Below are positions 35,701 through 47,892 of a stretch of DNA of 59,120 nt, piece by piece. The position numbers and the translations under genes were made by a program. The stretch covers positions 598,861 through 657,980 of the forward strand of contig NMRA01000177.1 of assembly GCA_002633005.1 (NCBI GenBank), in the 5' to 3' direction. The notes beneath the pieces are model-generated. The model saw only the letters and a program-made list of their open reading frames with translations, was not told the origin of the DNA and did no database searches. Within the stretch, counting starts at the first letter, position 1. The number at the start of each line of letters is the position of its first letter. The DNA is from Phoronis australis. Taxonomy: Eukaryota > Phoronida > Phoronidae.

Positions 35701-38700
35701 AAAAGTCAATTTCAAAGTTCTGTTGATATGAAACAATTTCTGTGCAGAAAAGCTATATGAGGTTAAGATTCTCCAATCTGGGACAGCCTCCAGAATTTGG
35801 GACATAGGACTCCCGGAAAAATTGAATTTGCTTAATTTTGGAATTTGGACAGTTTTGACATTCACCATAATTCTCAAGCTTTGAACAATTTGTTTTCAAT
35901 CTACAGAGTGGGTAATTTTGCCATCTTTCCTTTGATTCTTGAGTTTGGCACCTCTGTTTCTAGAAGTTGAAACAAGCTCTGACCTTGAGCAAAGCAATTA
36001 ATTTCTCACTATCCAAAATTGGAGAATGTTTGACATAGCATCCCAAGTATTCTGGGACAAAAAAGTGGACTGAAATAAACTTAAGCAAATAATTCAAAAC
36101 AAAACCTATGATGAAATAAAGGCAGACTTGGCAATACACAGATATGAAAATACACATAAAAGAAATGGTAAATTACGGAAACATAAATTGGGAATTTGTC
36201 CTCAAAAACAAAACCAATGAAGGTCATGTTAACCTACCTTGTTCACAAACTGAATTTCTTCGTGTTGAAAGTCATCCAGCCTCTCTTTCAACTTCTTGTT
36301 GCTAGGCGACAAGCAAATCCGTCGTGCGCGTTGATACAGTGACCACCTGTGGCTACCCCGGATGTGTGGATCATTAAGTGCACTTTTTATGATGTCCAAT
36401 GCCTTAGGGAAAATATAGCTCAGTTTACAACCTTGATTATATTGTTGATATGCAAGGAATACAGAATAAGATAAAGTACAAAATAAACATCTGCACACAC
36501 AAATTTTTATGCTTTTCAAGGGTCATTAGCGGCAAGAAAAGTAATTTTCTGAGACCAGCCTCAGCACAGATTCAAACTTGGATGCCTTGTAGTCAGTCTA
36601 CTGGCTGGGCTAAATATCACTCGTTAAATGGCAGGGCACTGGCAGACAGTAGTGACAATTGTTGACATGTAATACAAGAGCAACGTGGAGCGTTGAAATG
36701 CGCACCGCAAAGAGTGCATCTAGGGTTGTTTATGTGTTTCATAAAAATGGCCACTAGATGGCGCAAAAACATACAATCTATCTGAAAACGGCTACATGCC
36801 ATCTCTTCTGTAATAGAAAGCTATTTACCAAATTTCATAAAAAATCTGTCAAGGAACTTCAGAGAAACAAAGGAAAATGGAAAAAATGAAATTGCCACTA
36901 TGGGGCACAGTGTTCATTGGATCTGCCTAAAAGACGTCGTAGTCTATTGTTAGCTTCATATAATCCTGCAGTGGGTTTAGGAGATGCAGCTATGGGTGCA
37001 AACCAAAACAAAACTACCACTAGGAGACGCCACAGTAGTCGAAGTCATCATAGTCAACCGTCCTCTTCACACAGAGAACATATACTTCACTAGACGGACG
37101 GACGAGGATGATAGCATAAAAATCACAAAAAACACAATAGATTGTTTATTTAATAGCTCTTGTCAAAGCCAATAACATCGAAAAGTTTGTCCCATCCCAC
37201 AATGATCCCAAAAATATGTTTTTGACCGTGAAACCGATAATATCCCTTTAGTACAATTCTCAGATAAGGCCAAAAACATAGCTGGTTCTGGTCTTCAGAT
37301 GTATTGAAAATTGATACGGTATTTTTAGTTGGCTACTCTCCATTTGTTTTTTGCCTAAAACACAGAAAAGAATAAAATACAATGGAAGAAGTCTATGATT
37401 TGAGTCCTTGCCTTTTAACACACCACTGGCTTTTAGAATGAGTGATCTTTTCATTTGTTTTGTATACGTCTATTTGTCTTCCTTCTAACACTTGATCCAT
37501 CATATTGAAAGACTAAACTGGAGAACACATTGGACTAAGATTTCTGCACATGTTCCTCAACTCATTGGGGGCCAGCAGGTGCCATGAGAGTAGCTGTTAT
37601 GTTGCCAGAAAGTCTTAATTTATACTCAAAATTCCAAATTTAAACAGCACCCACGGCATGTAATTCACACACAGTATATTTCATTTGGTATACGCTAACG
37701 AATATGTCTGCCCAAAGCCGTCAGGTAATGAGACGCAAATGATTTTCAAACCTTGTTCGGTTGCTTGAGATGCTGGTCCAAGTTCAAGGCCATTCTGTCA
37801 CACCAGCGACCTCTATAGTCTGGCAGATAAACCTTCTGTTTCAGCAACAGCCTCAGTTGGTCCACAGCTGCTGTGTAGTCACGTAACTTCTGTAGCACCT
37901 CTACGCCAAGAGTCATTGCACGAGTGAGAATGGACGAGGCCGTGAAGCACCTCAGAAATTCTGGGAGCCGTTTATCCCACCTAAAATACAAACGACTTCA
38001 TTACAAACCATGGCATTCCCACTTGGATGCAGTGAGCTGTGAATAAACCAGTGATGAAGCTGAGGCACTCACAGCTAGTCTTTTGTTAGAGGTGGATATG
38101 TCAACATGGCTATTGCGCCCCCTGTGGACCATTTTCTTTTTCATCAAAAATAACTTGAGACTTAAATCAAGGAAATTTGGTTTTGGGCTCCACACTAATT
38201 AACCCTTATCCTGCTAAGCCTCTATTAAGACAACTTTCCCTGTGTGCTAAGCTAAGTAGGTCACCACTGCTGCTATGCACTGGGCTGTTATGAAGGTCAC
38301 TCAGATTAATGACCTAACATTTTTAAATTGGAAATTTGAAGGGGTAATGTCAATTTCACATAAAAGTAGTCTGCACAAAAGTTGTTCAGAATTTAATGGA
38401 GTTTTTCACCATATACATATCTTTACCATCGTCTTGCTGTGAATAATTCTATTAACTTTCAAACTGGACACCCTTTGTTTTTATCTGTTTTCGCACATGA
38501 GAACATTATAGCTGACACTCAAAAACCGTAATAAGCATTTTTAAAAGGGAATTCATGGGATTTGCATGTTTAACAAAGCAGATTTATTGTTTGTAACATC
38601 ACATCTACAAACAAGAATGTACAGTATATAACATAGGGCCTACCTCAACTTTGCACGATAACAAATTTATGAGTGGTGCAGTCGCTTGCTAAAGTCTATT

Positions 38701-41700
38701 TTGAAGTTCACCTTGATATGCAAAAACTTGAAACACGGGTGGGGACACAAAGCTATTCTGTGAAAAAGTCACAAAAATATCTAGTTCTGAATGAGTTCCA
38801 TGCGCGAAGGGCGTGAGCCAAGCATCGTCGTAGGCCCGTCCAAGTTCAGCTTCAGGGACCGGTAACTCCTCCAAAATTGCACTGAGATCCGAATCGACAG
38901 AATCTGCATTACTTGTGACTGTTGTATTAGTTTCCCAGTCACTGTCACCGTCACTTTGAGTGCCAATTCCAGCTTGTTTTCACTATCTGAGTCCATGAAC
39001 ACTTCCTCAAGAAACTGGTCAACAGTCATCTTACCACGTTTGGCACCAGCCAAGATAAAACTTGCGTAAACTTTCAAATATCTCGGCAACAACTCACCAC
39101 AGCCATATGTTGTAAATCAGAAAAATGTACAGGAAACTATGGACTGTGGAATGCGCATGCTCACATATATAAACAGCATACGGGGCTTTCACAATTTCTG
39201 AATGAAAAACACCAGAGTCCTGGAGTGAGTACACCCTCCTTGCGCAGTCTAGCGGTAGCTTATAATAGGCGATTGAGTACACCCGACGCATTTTAGTAGG
39301 ATAATTGGCTTGTCGGCTGACCTCGCCTAGCGCAGGATAAGGGTTAAAACTCTCTTGAACAAAACTGCAGTTTCTGAGAAATTCCACATAACTGCTAGTT
39401 ACTGAAACAATTTCTATAAATTATAAAGAGACTGCAATGCATTGATAACTACTTAGCTAAACCTTTATTCAGCATTTATGATGCAGGAGTGCAAGACCAA
39501 ATTTCCGTCTTAGGTGACTTTTCATGAAACAGACTCCTGCAGTGCATTATGGGATTGTTATCACACGCTGCCTGAGCAGGTTAATTGGATTACATAATAA
39601 GACTAACACTATCATAACATCATCATGATGATGGTTGGTAAATGTGGGATAGCACTGGGTAAACTTCAGTAACGCTAGGACTTTGCTACAAAAGCAAGAC
39701 TTCGTAAGATTACGAGAGACTTTGCCGTGAACTTTCAAAGAGATCATGTGACTTCAGCTAGATTCTTCTTGTTGCAAGACAGCTAATGAACTTCACCCTG
39801 GTTATGAAATGTAAAAAAATCTCAATTTCATAATTATGAACAAAGATGAAGCTGGCCATTTTTCATATTCGATATTTTACTTTTGTCCATAAACTACAAT
39901 ACAAAGGCAGGCTATGGCAACAAAACAACAGCAGTGTTAAATGACGATTAATTATAGACTTTGGAAAAGAAATGAGCGTGGTTCAGTTTAAAGAAAACCT
40001 TACCTGATTGTTTTCTTATTTGACTGTATTTCACAATACAACTCTTTAGCCTTCAAATAGATGTCTCTAGCATTCTCATATCTGTGCCTCTCCATGCTGA
40101 GCCTAATGTCCAGCTCATAATTCAGTGACAGTTCTAACCTACACAGTACACAAACAAAGGTTTCCTTCAGTTGTCTAGGATCTCTGTCTCATTTCACCCC
40201 CACACAACAGATCACATATACCAGCAGAAATAAATTTGATCACCGCACCTGGTAAATGATTTTTAAGCACCATCTCAAAGTATCCTTAACCGTTTGTGAA
40301 TGCAATTTTAGTGAAGACCTATTTGTAATAGTTTCAAATTACCCAGGCCAATGCAGCACCGAAAAGTCTTGCCTTAAAAAACCCCTAGGCAAACCTCATC
40401 AAGCTTAAAGTCCATCACATTCAGCCTCAATTCAGATGCCATTATTTTGAACATAAACATTCATTAGATCGCAACAGAGATGACATTATTAGTGACATTT
40501 GGAAACTCCCCTGAAAGCTACACTAAAAATTTTAAGATGCAATTGCCAAATAATGCAGCTACGACACTTGTTCTTCAAATCCTTTACAGCCAGGCCCACA
40601 CAAAATCTTTAGAAAGCTTTTAGGTCATGATTTGGGGTGGAATTGTATTTTGTTTTGATATTGCTAGTTAGCGTTCCTTCAGCAAGATTCACTACACTAC
40701 TAAATACGTAACTTAATTCACTCCATTTCGAGGTCAGCAATTTTGTCTTGACCTAATTAGAAAGTGTGGGCCTTCAAATATCAGTAACGAGGATACTACC
40801 AATTTACAAAAAAATTAAAATCAATTCAATACAATTTCGGCTTGCTTACCAGAAAACATCTTGGCGGCTACTGAAGACTGCAGTCTGTCTTGTACAGCTG
40901 TATTGTGGGTAAACCATCTGTCCGATGTTGGTCATCAACATGCGGAATCTGAAGATAACATTAAATATACTTTACTAGATACTCCTAACTGACGCAACGA
41001 TAGATGTTCTTAATGACAAAAAAGGAATATTACGGTAAAAATTCTACAGTTTCGACAGTCTCTCAAATTTGGGATACAAAAACTAGAGCAAAAATTGAAT
41101 TTTTGGGAGGTTGGGACATGGGCAATTAACAGAATTATAACTAAAGCTAATAATATTTTATAAATTCTACCAACAAAAATCAGCGCCATTCATCTCTGGC
41201 AGCCATTTATGATAGGATGCCAGAAATGAAAATATCAAACTTTAAAGTCGATTATTTTGAAAACAAAACATGTTAAGAGAGCGCCATTTGGAAATAAGAT
41301 GAAACCAAAATAGTTAGCGTTAAAATTTACTTTAGGGAGTTCTATTTTTACAAATAGAAAGAGTCTCAGTCTTAAACACAATTTTCTGTTTTTGTAGTCG
41401 TGTAGTTTGTTTTGTAATACATCACACATACAGTTGGTGCTGAACACCATACATAGAGTCATCATCCAAGTTGGTGCTGGTCAGCGAGAACAGCATGAGA
41501 ATGCGGAGAAATACACCACGCTTCTCCCCCTCCACTTTGTAACAGTCAGTGAGCAGTGATTTGGCACTACAAATACACACAGCAGTCATGACAAAATCCA
41601 GACACAAACCAGATGAATCATAAAAACTAATGTTGAAAAATCTTCCGTTTATGACAAGACACGGTGGAAAAGAAAATATTTCCTGTCACAATTACCCAAA

Positions 41701-44656
41701 CAATGTGCAAAAGCAATACCAGGGTTCGACATAAGTGAATAAAGACTCGTAAATACCGGTAGAAAAAGTAAAATACAAGTAGGAAATTGACCTCAAACGG
41801 GCAGTGAGCAGACATTTGTTTTTTTGATTGACACTATTTGCTGTTACTCGTATTTTCAAGCAGGCAATTTCGCCTGATTACCACAAAGATAATGATTTTC
41901 GCCACCGAACGTGAACTGAATGCATCGACCAAATAATTACAAACCAACATAAATGAAGCTGTAGACTTCAGAACTACATTTGAGAACTAATTACCATTTT
42001 CTGACATGAGCAGAGGAATCTTTTGTTGATGAGTTGGAGAAAAAGCTGCTGATGGACTTTCTCTGACTGTGTTTCAAGATGGCGTCTATGAGGTCGGACT
42101 TCACTGCTTGATTAATTCTCAGAGACTTGGCAAGCGTTCGTAGATCGGGAGCAGGTAGAAGATGAAGGATCTCTTCAAGATCAGTAAGACTGTCTCCTGA
42201 GAAGCAACAGACCATACGTAAGTTTTCAAGAAAAGTTCCTGGTCAAAAATCAGTGAAATTTCTAAGCCAAACTTTTTGGTTAAGTTTTTTAAAAGTGATT
42301 AGTTTCGTGCAAAAGTTTTGCTGTAGCTTTGACAAAGATCAACTAATTTCGGCAATGATTGTCAACTTTTGTTTGAAAACTAATGTAAAGTTAATGTGTC
42401 ATGTTGAAGTTACTGCCGTTTACCTACTTTGAACTGGTACTCGGGGTCATGACCAGCACCTTACAGATGTGAGATAAAGAATGGAAAGAAAAAACAAAGC
42501 TTCTTAAAGGCAATCATACTCACTGCTCAGCAAGAGTCTTTTCTCAACAAGTTCATGGAAAAAAGGTTCCAAGTTTGAGGAAATTTCTGGGTAATTTATC
42601 CTCGACTGAAGAATCCAGCGGTGTTTCCGCTGAAACAGTCTGATGTAAAGTTTTTGAGCCTCCTCTGAAAATAGAAGGACACCATAAAATACATCAAAAA
42701 AGAATTCGATACGAGTGAAAATTTTGAGTCCTACACTGCACACGAAAAGTGCGACATATTGCGCATCAATGTATAATATGTTCAGCTTGTCAAATTTTCT
42801 GGTGTCGGTGATTCAAATCGATGTTTACCAACCAATGACTTTCTTGTAGCAGAAGGGTAAATGTTACAACTAGTTTGAAATAAAACTGACTGGCAAAGTA
42901 GCTGCAAAAATGCAACTGGGTGTGGTCAGTAAGGGTTTTACTGATTAGGAACCCTGTCAACTGTAAATGGATAATTACAAATGGAAATGGATAATTATAA
43001 ATGGAAATGGATAATTATAAATGGAAATGGATAATTATAAATGAATAATTACGAATGGGTAATTATCAATTGATTAATCAAAATAAAGTAGGAGTCTGTC
43101 CTGTGGTATTTTGAAACAAGGCTATTGCATACAAATATTATACCATGATACTATTATCCACTTTAAAATGCTGAAAAATTAACTATTTTGCTCAAGGTCA
43201 GAGCTTGTCCCAAATTCTAGAAACAGATGATATTGGCCGTCACAAACTCAAGAATCTATGGAAAGATGGCAAAATTATACACTCTGTAGATTAAAAACAT
43301 TCCATGATTTGTACCTGATAAAGTATAAAACTCATTCACCACTGCTTTGTCTTCGTCGTCAAACAACTCTTCATTGTCTTTCAGTTCCAGCACAGACTTC
43401 ACAATCAACAAGAAATTTTCATAATAGTATGGCACAAACTCTCGCTTGGTGTCATCTACGGCCGAGTGTGATTCTGATACAATAGATGTTTCAGTGACTG
43501 TGCTTACTTGAGAATTCTCATCGGATGTTGCAAGTTGGCTCTCAAAGTCGACGCTTGTGCAGCGAGCTGTATCAGTATTCTGAGAGAACTCAGCTCTCAC
43601 ATTCGAAGCATTTACATTGTTCATCTCGTCATCATTAGGTGGGATCCCCGCAGACACAACACCACAGAAACCTTGGTCCTCAGATAAACTTTTCCAACTT
43701 TCATGGGCTGTTTCAAGATGTTCTTCATCATCACATTCTTCCCATTTTTCTTCTACAAAATTACTCGTGGTAAATGAGCTACCAATAGTCTTGGACACTG
43801 ATTTGAAACACGTCTCAGTGGAATGTGTTGAAGCCTCGTCTTTCACGGAGACATCCTGTGATGGCTGCTGTTGTATGTTGCCCCGCACACTGTGCACAAC
43901 CTCAGATAATGCACAACATGATGCTTGGACATTACTTACATTAACACAGTCAAACATATCTGCTCTTAGTTCTAAACGGTTCATGTTTCCACGTGCATTA
44001 GGATCACAACTTGACAATTCTTGACCCCCTTCAACTCCATCACCAACACACTCGTCACTCTCACTCCTCTTGTGTCGTTTAAGTCTTAGCCTAGCACTTG
44101 ATCGAGTACTCAACGACTCGTTAATAAATTTTCTTTTACCGTTATCGCTAGTTTCGCTCTTATCCCGATACTTATTGAACAACGTATCACCATTACACTC
44201 CAATACACCGAAAGTTTCTTTTATAATTACATCAGACGAGGCACTTGATAATGAAAGGTTTTCACTAAGATCACGGTTGTGGTGTACGGCAGTGCATTCT
44301 AGTTCCTGTTCTGCAAAACCTTTGTCGCTTTTGCTTTGAATGCAGACTTCTGTTTTCGCCAAGCCAACATGACAACCTGCTTTACACTTTTTCACATTCT
44401 CTAAGTTACTCACGGTCTCTAAGTTACAAGGACTCCAATTGCTGACCTTGTTCCCATGGATCTCAACAGCAGAGTTAGATGGTTCATCATCATCCGAGCT
44501 CAAGTCTATCACTAGACACTCCTTTTTGCACGATTTCTTCAACATATCCTTCACATTGTGTTGTTTTACGAACATAGACGTTATCGTAACTTGTTTCTTA
44601 TCACTATGTTTCCAAGGCCTTGAATTCTTCTGAGAGAGCTTGGTTTTATCCATCAT
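32759..44656 (-). CDS. FAN1: FANCD2/FANCI-associated nuclease 1
   Basis: Structure-specific 5' flap endonuclease/exonuclease for crosslink repair and repeat stability. Thirteen coding exons (minus, in order): 43315-44656, 42524-42664, 41995-42196, 41432-41566, 40850-40948, 40004-40138, 37752-37980, 36238-36402, 35393-35555, 34364-34563, 33766-33864, 33295-33423, 32759-32869. They total 3150 nt and keep phase throughout: 1049 residues (human 1017). Disordered acidic N-terminus; SAP domain about 495-540; helical repeat region; VRR-NUC domain at the C-terminus. HGEG gives E875, GLPD gives D1001 and EVK gives E1016/K1018. The spacings equal those of human E834, D960, E975, K977, so it should be active. 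The start is MM just after an acceptor (44667), so a non-coding first exon lies upstream. The UBZ4 ubiquitin-binding finger is not visible. Confidence 0.94.
35895..35995 (-). repeat. Dispersed repeat, copy 1
   Basis: The reverse complement shares CTCAAGGTCAGAGCTTGT, TCTAGAAACAGA, AAACTCAAGAATC and AAAGATGGCAAAATTA with 43186-43300. It lies in the FAN1 intron between exons 9 and 8. Confidence 0.5.
36512..36640 (-). mobile_element. tRNA-derived SINE-like copy, minus strand
   Basis: The minus strand reads AAGTTTGAATCTG (B-box-like), then AAAATTACTTTTCTTGCCGC and TAATGACCCTTGAAAA. The last part matches the SINE at 19420-19590, so the two share a body domain while the tRNA heads have diverged. 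It ends about 110 bp upstream of FAN1 exon 8. Confidence 0.5.
38203..39343 (-). mobile_element. piggyBac-like element, internally deleted
   Basis: Flanked by TTAA on both sides (38199-38202 and 39344-39347), with inverted ends CCCTTATCCTGC. It is 1141 bp, too short for a full transposase. On the minus strand a frame from 39092 includes [20 protein letters not shown]. After a frame change it continues with [20 protein letters not shown] and [20 protein letters not shown]. An acidic Asp/Ser-rich start followed by such a stretch is usual at the N-terminus of piggyBac transposases. The DDD catalytic core is missing. It inserted into the FAN1 intron between exons 7 and 6. Confidence 0.75.
39664..39772 (+). 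repeat. Dispersed repeat, copy 1 (CAGTAACGCTAGGACTT)
   Basis: Shares CAGTAACGCTAGGACTT, AAAGCAAGACTTCG, GATTACG and TTGCCGTG in order with 48799-48905, same orientation. Lies in a FAN1 intron. Confidence 0.5.
42964..43043. repeat. 20-bp tandem repeat, four units
   Basis: Unit AAATGGATAATTATAAATGG repeated four times with single-base differences, in FAN1 intron 1. Confidence 0.85.
43186..43300 (+). repeat. Dispersed repeat, copy 2, beside the FAN1 exon 1 donor
   Basis: Inverted relative of 35895-35995. It ends about 12 bp from the FAN1 exon 1 splice donor (GT at 43313-43314), so intron 1 begins almost directly in repeat sequence. Confidence 0.5.
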
Positions 44657-44724
44657 GACTTCAGTTCTGAAATGAAAATAACAAAAAATTAGAACAGTCG
44701 CGTACTCAATAAGGTTATGGAGAA

Positions 44725-44945
44725 GGCAGTGTGGCCTAGTGTGATAGGTGTCTGGTTTTACTCGAGGTCGTGGGTTCGAGTCCAACTGGGTCACACTGTT
44801 AAACCCTTGAGTCGGGTTTCCAGCTCCTCAGCTCGGTTTTAACTATATATTAATAAAGCATAAAAATGGTTCCGGGTGATCAGTCCAATGAGCCCACATG
44901 CACGCCCTGCGCACGTCTGGTACAGACCGCCTACAATTACTTTTT
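44725..44945 (+). mobile_element. tRNA-derived SINE
   Basis: The head has an A-box-like TGGCCTAGTGTGATAGG and a perfect B box, GGTTCGAGTCC (44772-44782), followed by about 150 bp of unrelated body. It lies just upstream (minus-strand sense) of the FAN1 start exon. It is not a functional tRNA: I see no acceptor stem that would fold properly. Confidence 0.6.
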
Positions 44946-46285
44946 TGTATTAGGTGTATGATACTAAGAATAACTTACATAGAATCAGGTGGATGTAGAC
45001 TTTGTGCATGTCTTGCTGGGCATATTTGTTAATTCTTATTAATTCTAACTTATTGTGACATTAAATTTTCTCAATACATGTCACTTTTTATGGTGAACCT
45101 CCTCTAGTTAATTTAACACACTAATTTCATTTTGCGCACCCAAAATTACTACGAAAAACAATATTTTGTCCCTCACTTATTTTGCACTTAGCATCAGCTT
45201 AAAGACAAGAGATGTGTCCCACCAGAGGGAGACGGGTGTTGTAACATGTCTTTGTGACTTCCAGGTATGACTAGACAAGTAACACTGCCTGTAAACAACT
45301 CTTTACAGGGTGTGGCATGCAGTCATGGTCACCCTGCTATTCCTTCATTCCTACATTCCCACACCCCTATGTCCCCCATACCCTTTGTTTCAGTGTCCCT
45401 GGTGTCAAGTTCCCCCATCCCAGTGTTCCACCTATTCGTTAATTTAACTTTGGGGTTTAAAAGGTGATATAAAAGGCATGTGTGCCAAAGATAGCAAAAA
45501 ACCATTCAACTTTCAGAGAAAAAACACATTGTAGGTCTCAAGCATGTTTGTGCTTGCGACTTACAAGTGGGGCGCTTAATGATATTATGTTGGTGGGGGA
45601 ATGCAGGGTCAGGGAAACATCGGTACAAGGGAGAGCTTTATGGACCCCATGTAGTCGACAACACTTAATAATGAAGGCCTCTCTAAATCACATAGGCTAT
45701 AGCTCCCTAGTTTTTTCAGAGCTACGCTGCACATGGTCTATAGGCGGTGCACCACAGGGGGCTGAGAGGCCTTAGCCCCCCACTTTTTTCAGTGCTGCGC
45801 CGCCCATGCCGAATGGTTTGTACTCGCACGCTGGCTGCCTGGGAGGCTGGGTTGTGGACAGTGAACAGGTATACACACGTCTCTTGGCTTGTCACTACAC
45901 CACATCACACTCCAGTTTATGTAGGCCCTCACAAAGAAAAGTCTGCCTTTTATTTCAAAAGAGCGCTCACAACACTACCACAGTTTACCAAGTCTGCCGC
46001 CATGGCCAAGGGCAAGGAGAGAAAGACCTGTTTGGACCCGTCCTGATTGACTGAAGGACTCCGGTTCAGGGGTCAGACTGGTGCTGCTGTCGAGTTCAGT
46101 TCGCAATCAGGGAATTGATTTAACGACAGGTCAACAACACCAGTGACTTGACGATGTATCAATGCCATATATAACCAAACAAGAATAAGGAATAACAATT
46201 TTGAGTAAAACAACTACTGAAAATCACCAACTTCTCCGTCTTTCCCGCGGAATCATTTTATAGTTTTCAATACTGAAGAGTAATT
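44946..46285. promoter_or_regulatory. Divergent upstream region of FAN1 and the 93-residue gene
   Basis: The two genes start on opposite strands with 1.6 kb between their ATGs. This stretch should hold the FAN1 non-coding first exon and both promoters. The sequence just before 46286 (46200-46380) is richer in CpG than its surroundings. No TATA box is evident. The hairpin repeat 45720-45812 lies inside. Confidence 0.35.
45720..45812. repeat. Hairpin-rich dispersed repeat, copy 2
   Basis: CATGGTCTATAGGCGGTGCA, CACCACAGGGGG, a C run and GCTGCGCCGCCCATG occur in the same order as at 16130-16216. Confidence 0.5.
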
Positions 46286-47703
46286 ATGCGCCATCTTTCG
46301 GATTCCGGTTTTGAGATGGAAGGTGATGCGAAACCAGAAGCACTGCAAACAAACGGAAACTATACCGGTAATCGGGAAGGTAAGTCTGAAGGACCAGGTT
46401 TATTGAAAAATTTCATTGGAAAACTGAATGTAATTACTAACTCTGGCCAACTGGCGCATTAACTGTGTCGGTAATCAGGGCTTATTTTCGAGTTCACACA
46501 TCACATCTAATGACCGATGGAGATGCTCCCCGTTTGTGCTGCCCCCTCTTGGTCTGGCTACAAATCACAATGCCATTGTGCAGACCAGCTGATCAAATTT
46601 CAATCATAACATTGCAGGTGGCCAAAACAGACTAATTGTCATTGGTAGGGCATCTAGGCCTGTTGGAAGATATTATTGGGGTTCACTGACGAATACACTT
46701 ACCGGTATATGTATTTGAGTTAACAAACAATCCTGGCTACATGCTACAGGCCAGAAAACAATTCCTTTCACAAAACTTGTCTGTTCTTTTGGTGCTAAAT
46801 ATGTAGAACAATCTTTTCATCATCTGAGAGCATCACAAAATAAGCATCCTATGTCGATCAGTTTCTGGTTTTGCCGGTTCTTCTGTAAACTGGTCCTCAT
46901 TCATAGAGTTGATTGCAGTATCATAAGAAATCACCAGAATTGAATTCACTTCAGTGTTAGTATTGAATAATTTATTATCAGCAAAGCGAATTTCTCAGCA
47001 ATTTGCTTCTGCGAACTTATCAACATCTTCTGATAGATGTCATAACGAACAAGGAAGGTGCAGCCCGAATGCGGGAGTACAAAAAAGTGCAGGTGTTTGG
47101 GTGCTCTACATTTTGATTTAAATTTCATGAGATGACTGCAAGTTGAGTTTCTGTGGACAGAAAAAGTATTCATTGTTTATTTTGATGTTTTGTACCCACG
47201 TCAATTCCTATCTGTATTTTGGTATTCAATCAACACAAAACTGGCTGGCTGGCTGGCTGGATGGCTAATGGCTAGATTGCCCTATGCCCCTATTTTGTTT
47301 GAACAAACATGTTCAGCGAAAGGAAAAATCCAAATGCCCCCTAAGGTGCTCCCCAACTTAGCCAGTGAACTAAAATTTTGTATTTTGTTTCTAATGCTTT
47401 ATATTGATTTTTTGCGGGTGTTTGACCTAGTTCAACTGAAAACAGTCAAGATAAGATTAAGCCTTGTGCATCTTGTGAACTTTGAACAGTTTATCTTGAC
47501 TTTTCTCTGATTCAGCCATCGAAGAGGAGGTCCCGGAGAGGAAGTTGACCCAAACTGATCACCTGAACAAGCAGCTCCTGAACTCATTTTTGGACCGTCT
47601 TAACCAACAATCGACGGCATCTGGTGGGCAGTCGCCAGAACAAGAAGACTCAGCAGACTGGGAGACAGAAGAACTCGACAAGCAAACAGATAACTCACAC
47701 TGA
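46286..47703 (+). CDS. Two-exon gene for a 93-residue acidic protein, not recognised
   Basis: Exon 1 46286-46379 (donor GTAAGT), exon 2 47516-47703 (acceptor TGATTCAG), joined in phase 1, stop TGA 47701-47703. An in-frame TGA 10 bp upstream of the ATG supports this start. The product begins MRHLSDSGFEMEGDAKPEA and contains LTQTDHLNKQLLNSFLDRLN, a likely helix, then a Ser/Glu/Asp-rich tail with ADWETEELDK. It has no signal peptide or membrane segment, so it is probably soluble and intracellular. The helix looks like the conserved core of a small family, but I cannot name it. It is divergent from FAN1 and lies 189 bp upstream of the NMRK start codon on the same strand, with no AATAAA between them. 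Confidence 0.6.
47244..47270. repeat. GGCT microsatellite
   Basis: Run of (TGGC)n around GCTGGCTGGCTGGCTGGATG in the intron of the 93-residue gene. Confidence 0.8.
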
Positions 47704-47892
47704 AACTGCTTAACACAGAGAGGTGGAGTAAGAGTCTACTGAGGGAGTTATCGGGCATCAATAAGTTTTCATTTGGATGTGGTTTACTCATAAGCCTACA
47801 GGGATCACTTGTGCCAAGTACAAAGACACGCTAAACACAGTTGCATCAAGGACATAGTGTTGCAATTTAAGGTGACAAGCAAAGGAGACAGA

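Noticed and set aside
43617-44339. Plus-strand open frames of 135 and 89 codons
   Set aside because: They lie antisense to FAN1 exon 1, and the minus-strand frame fits a known family with intact splice sites.
44725-44800. tRNA gene
   Set aside because: The B box is perfect, but the ends do not pair as an acceptor stem and a non-tRNA body follows, so it is a SINE head.
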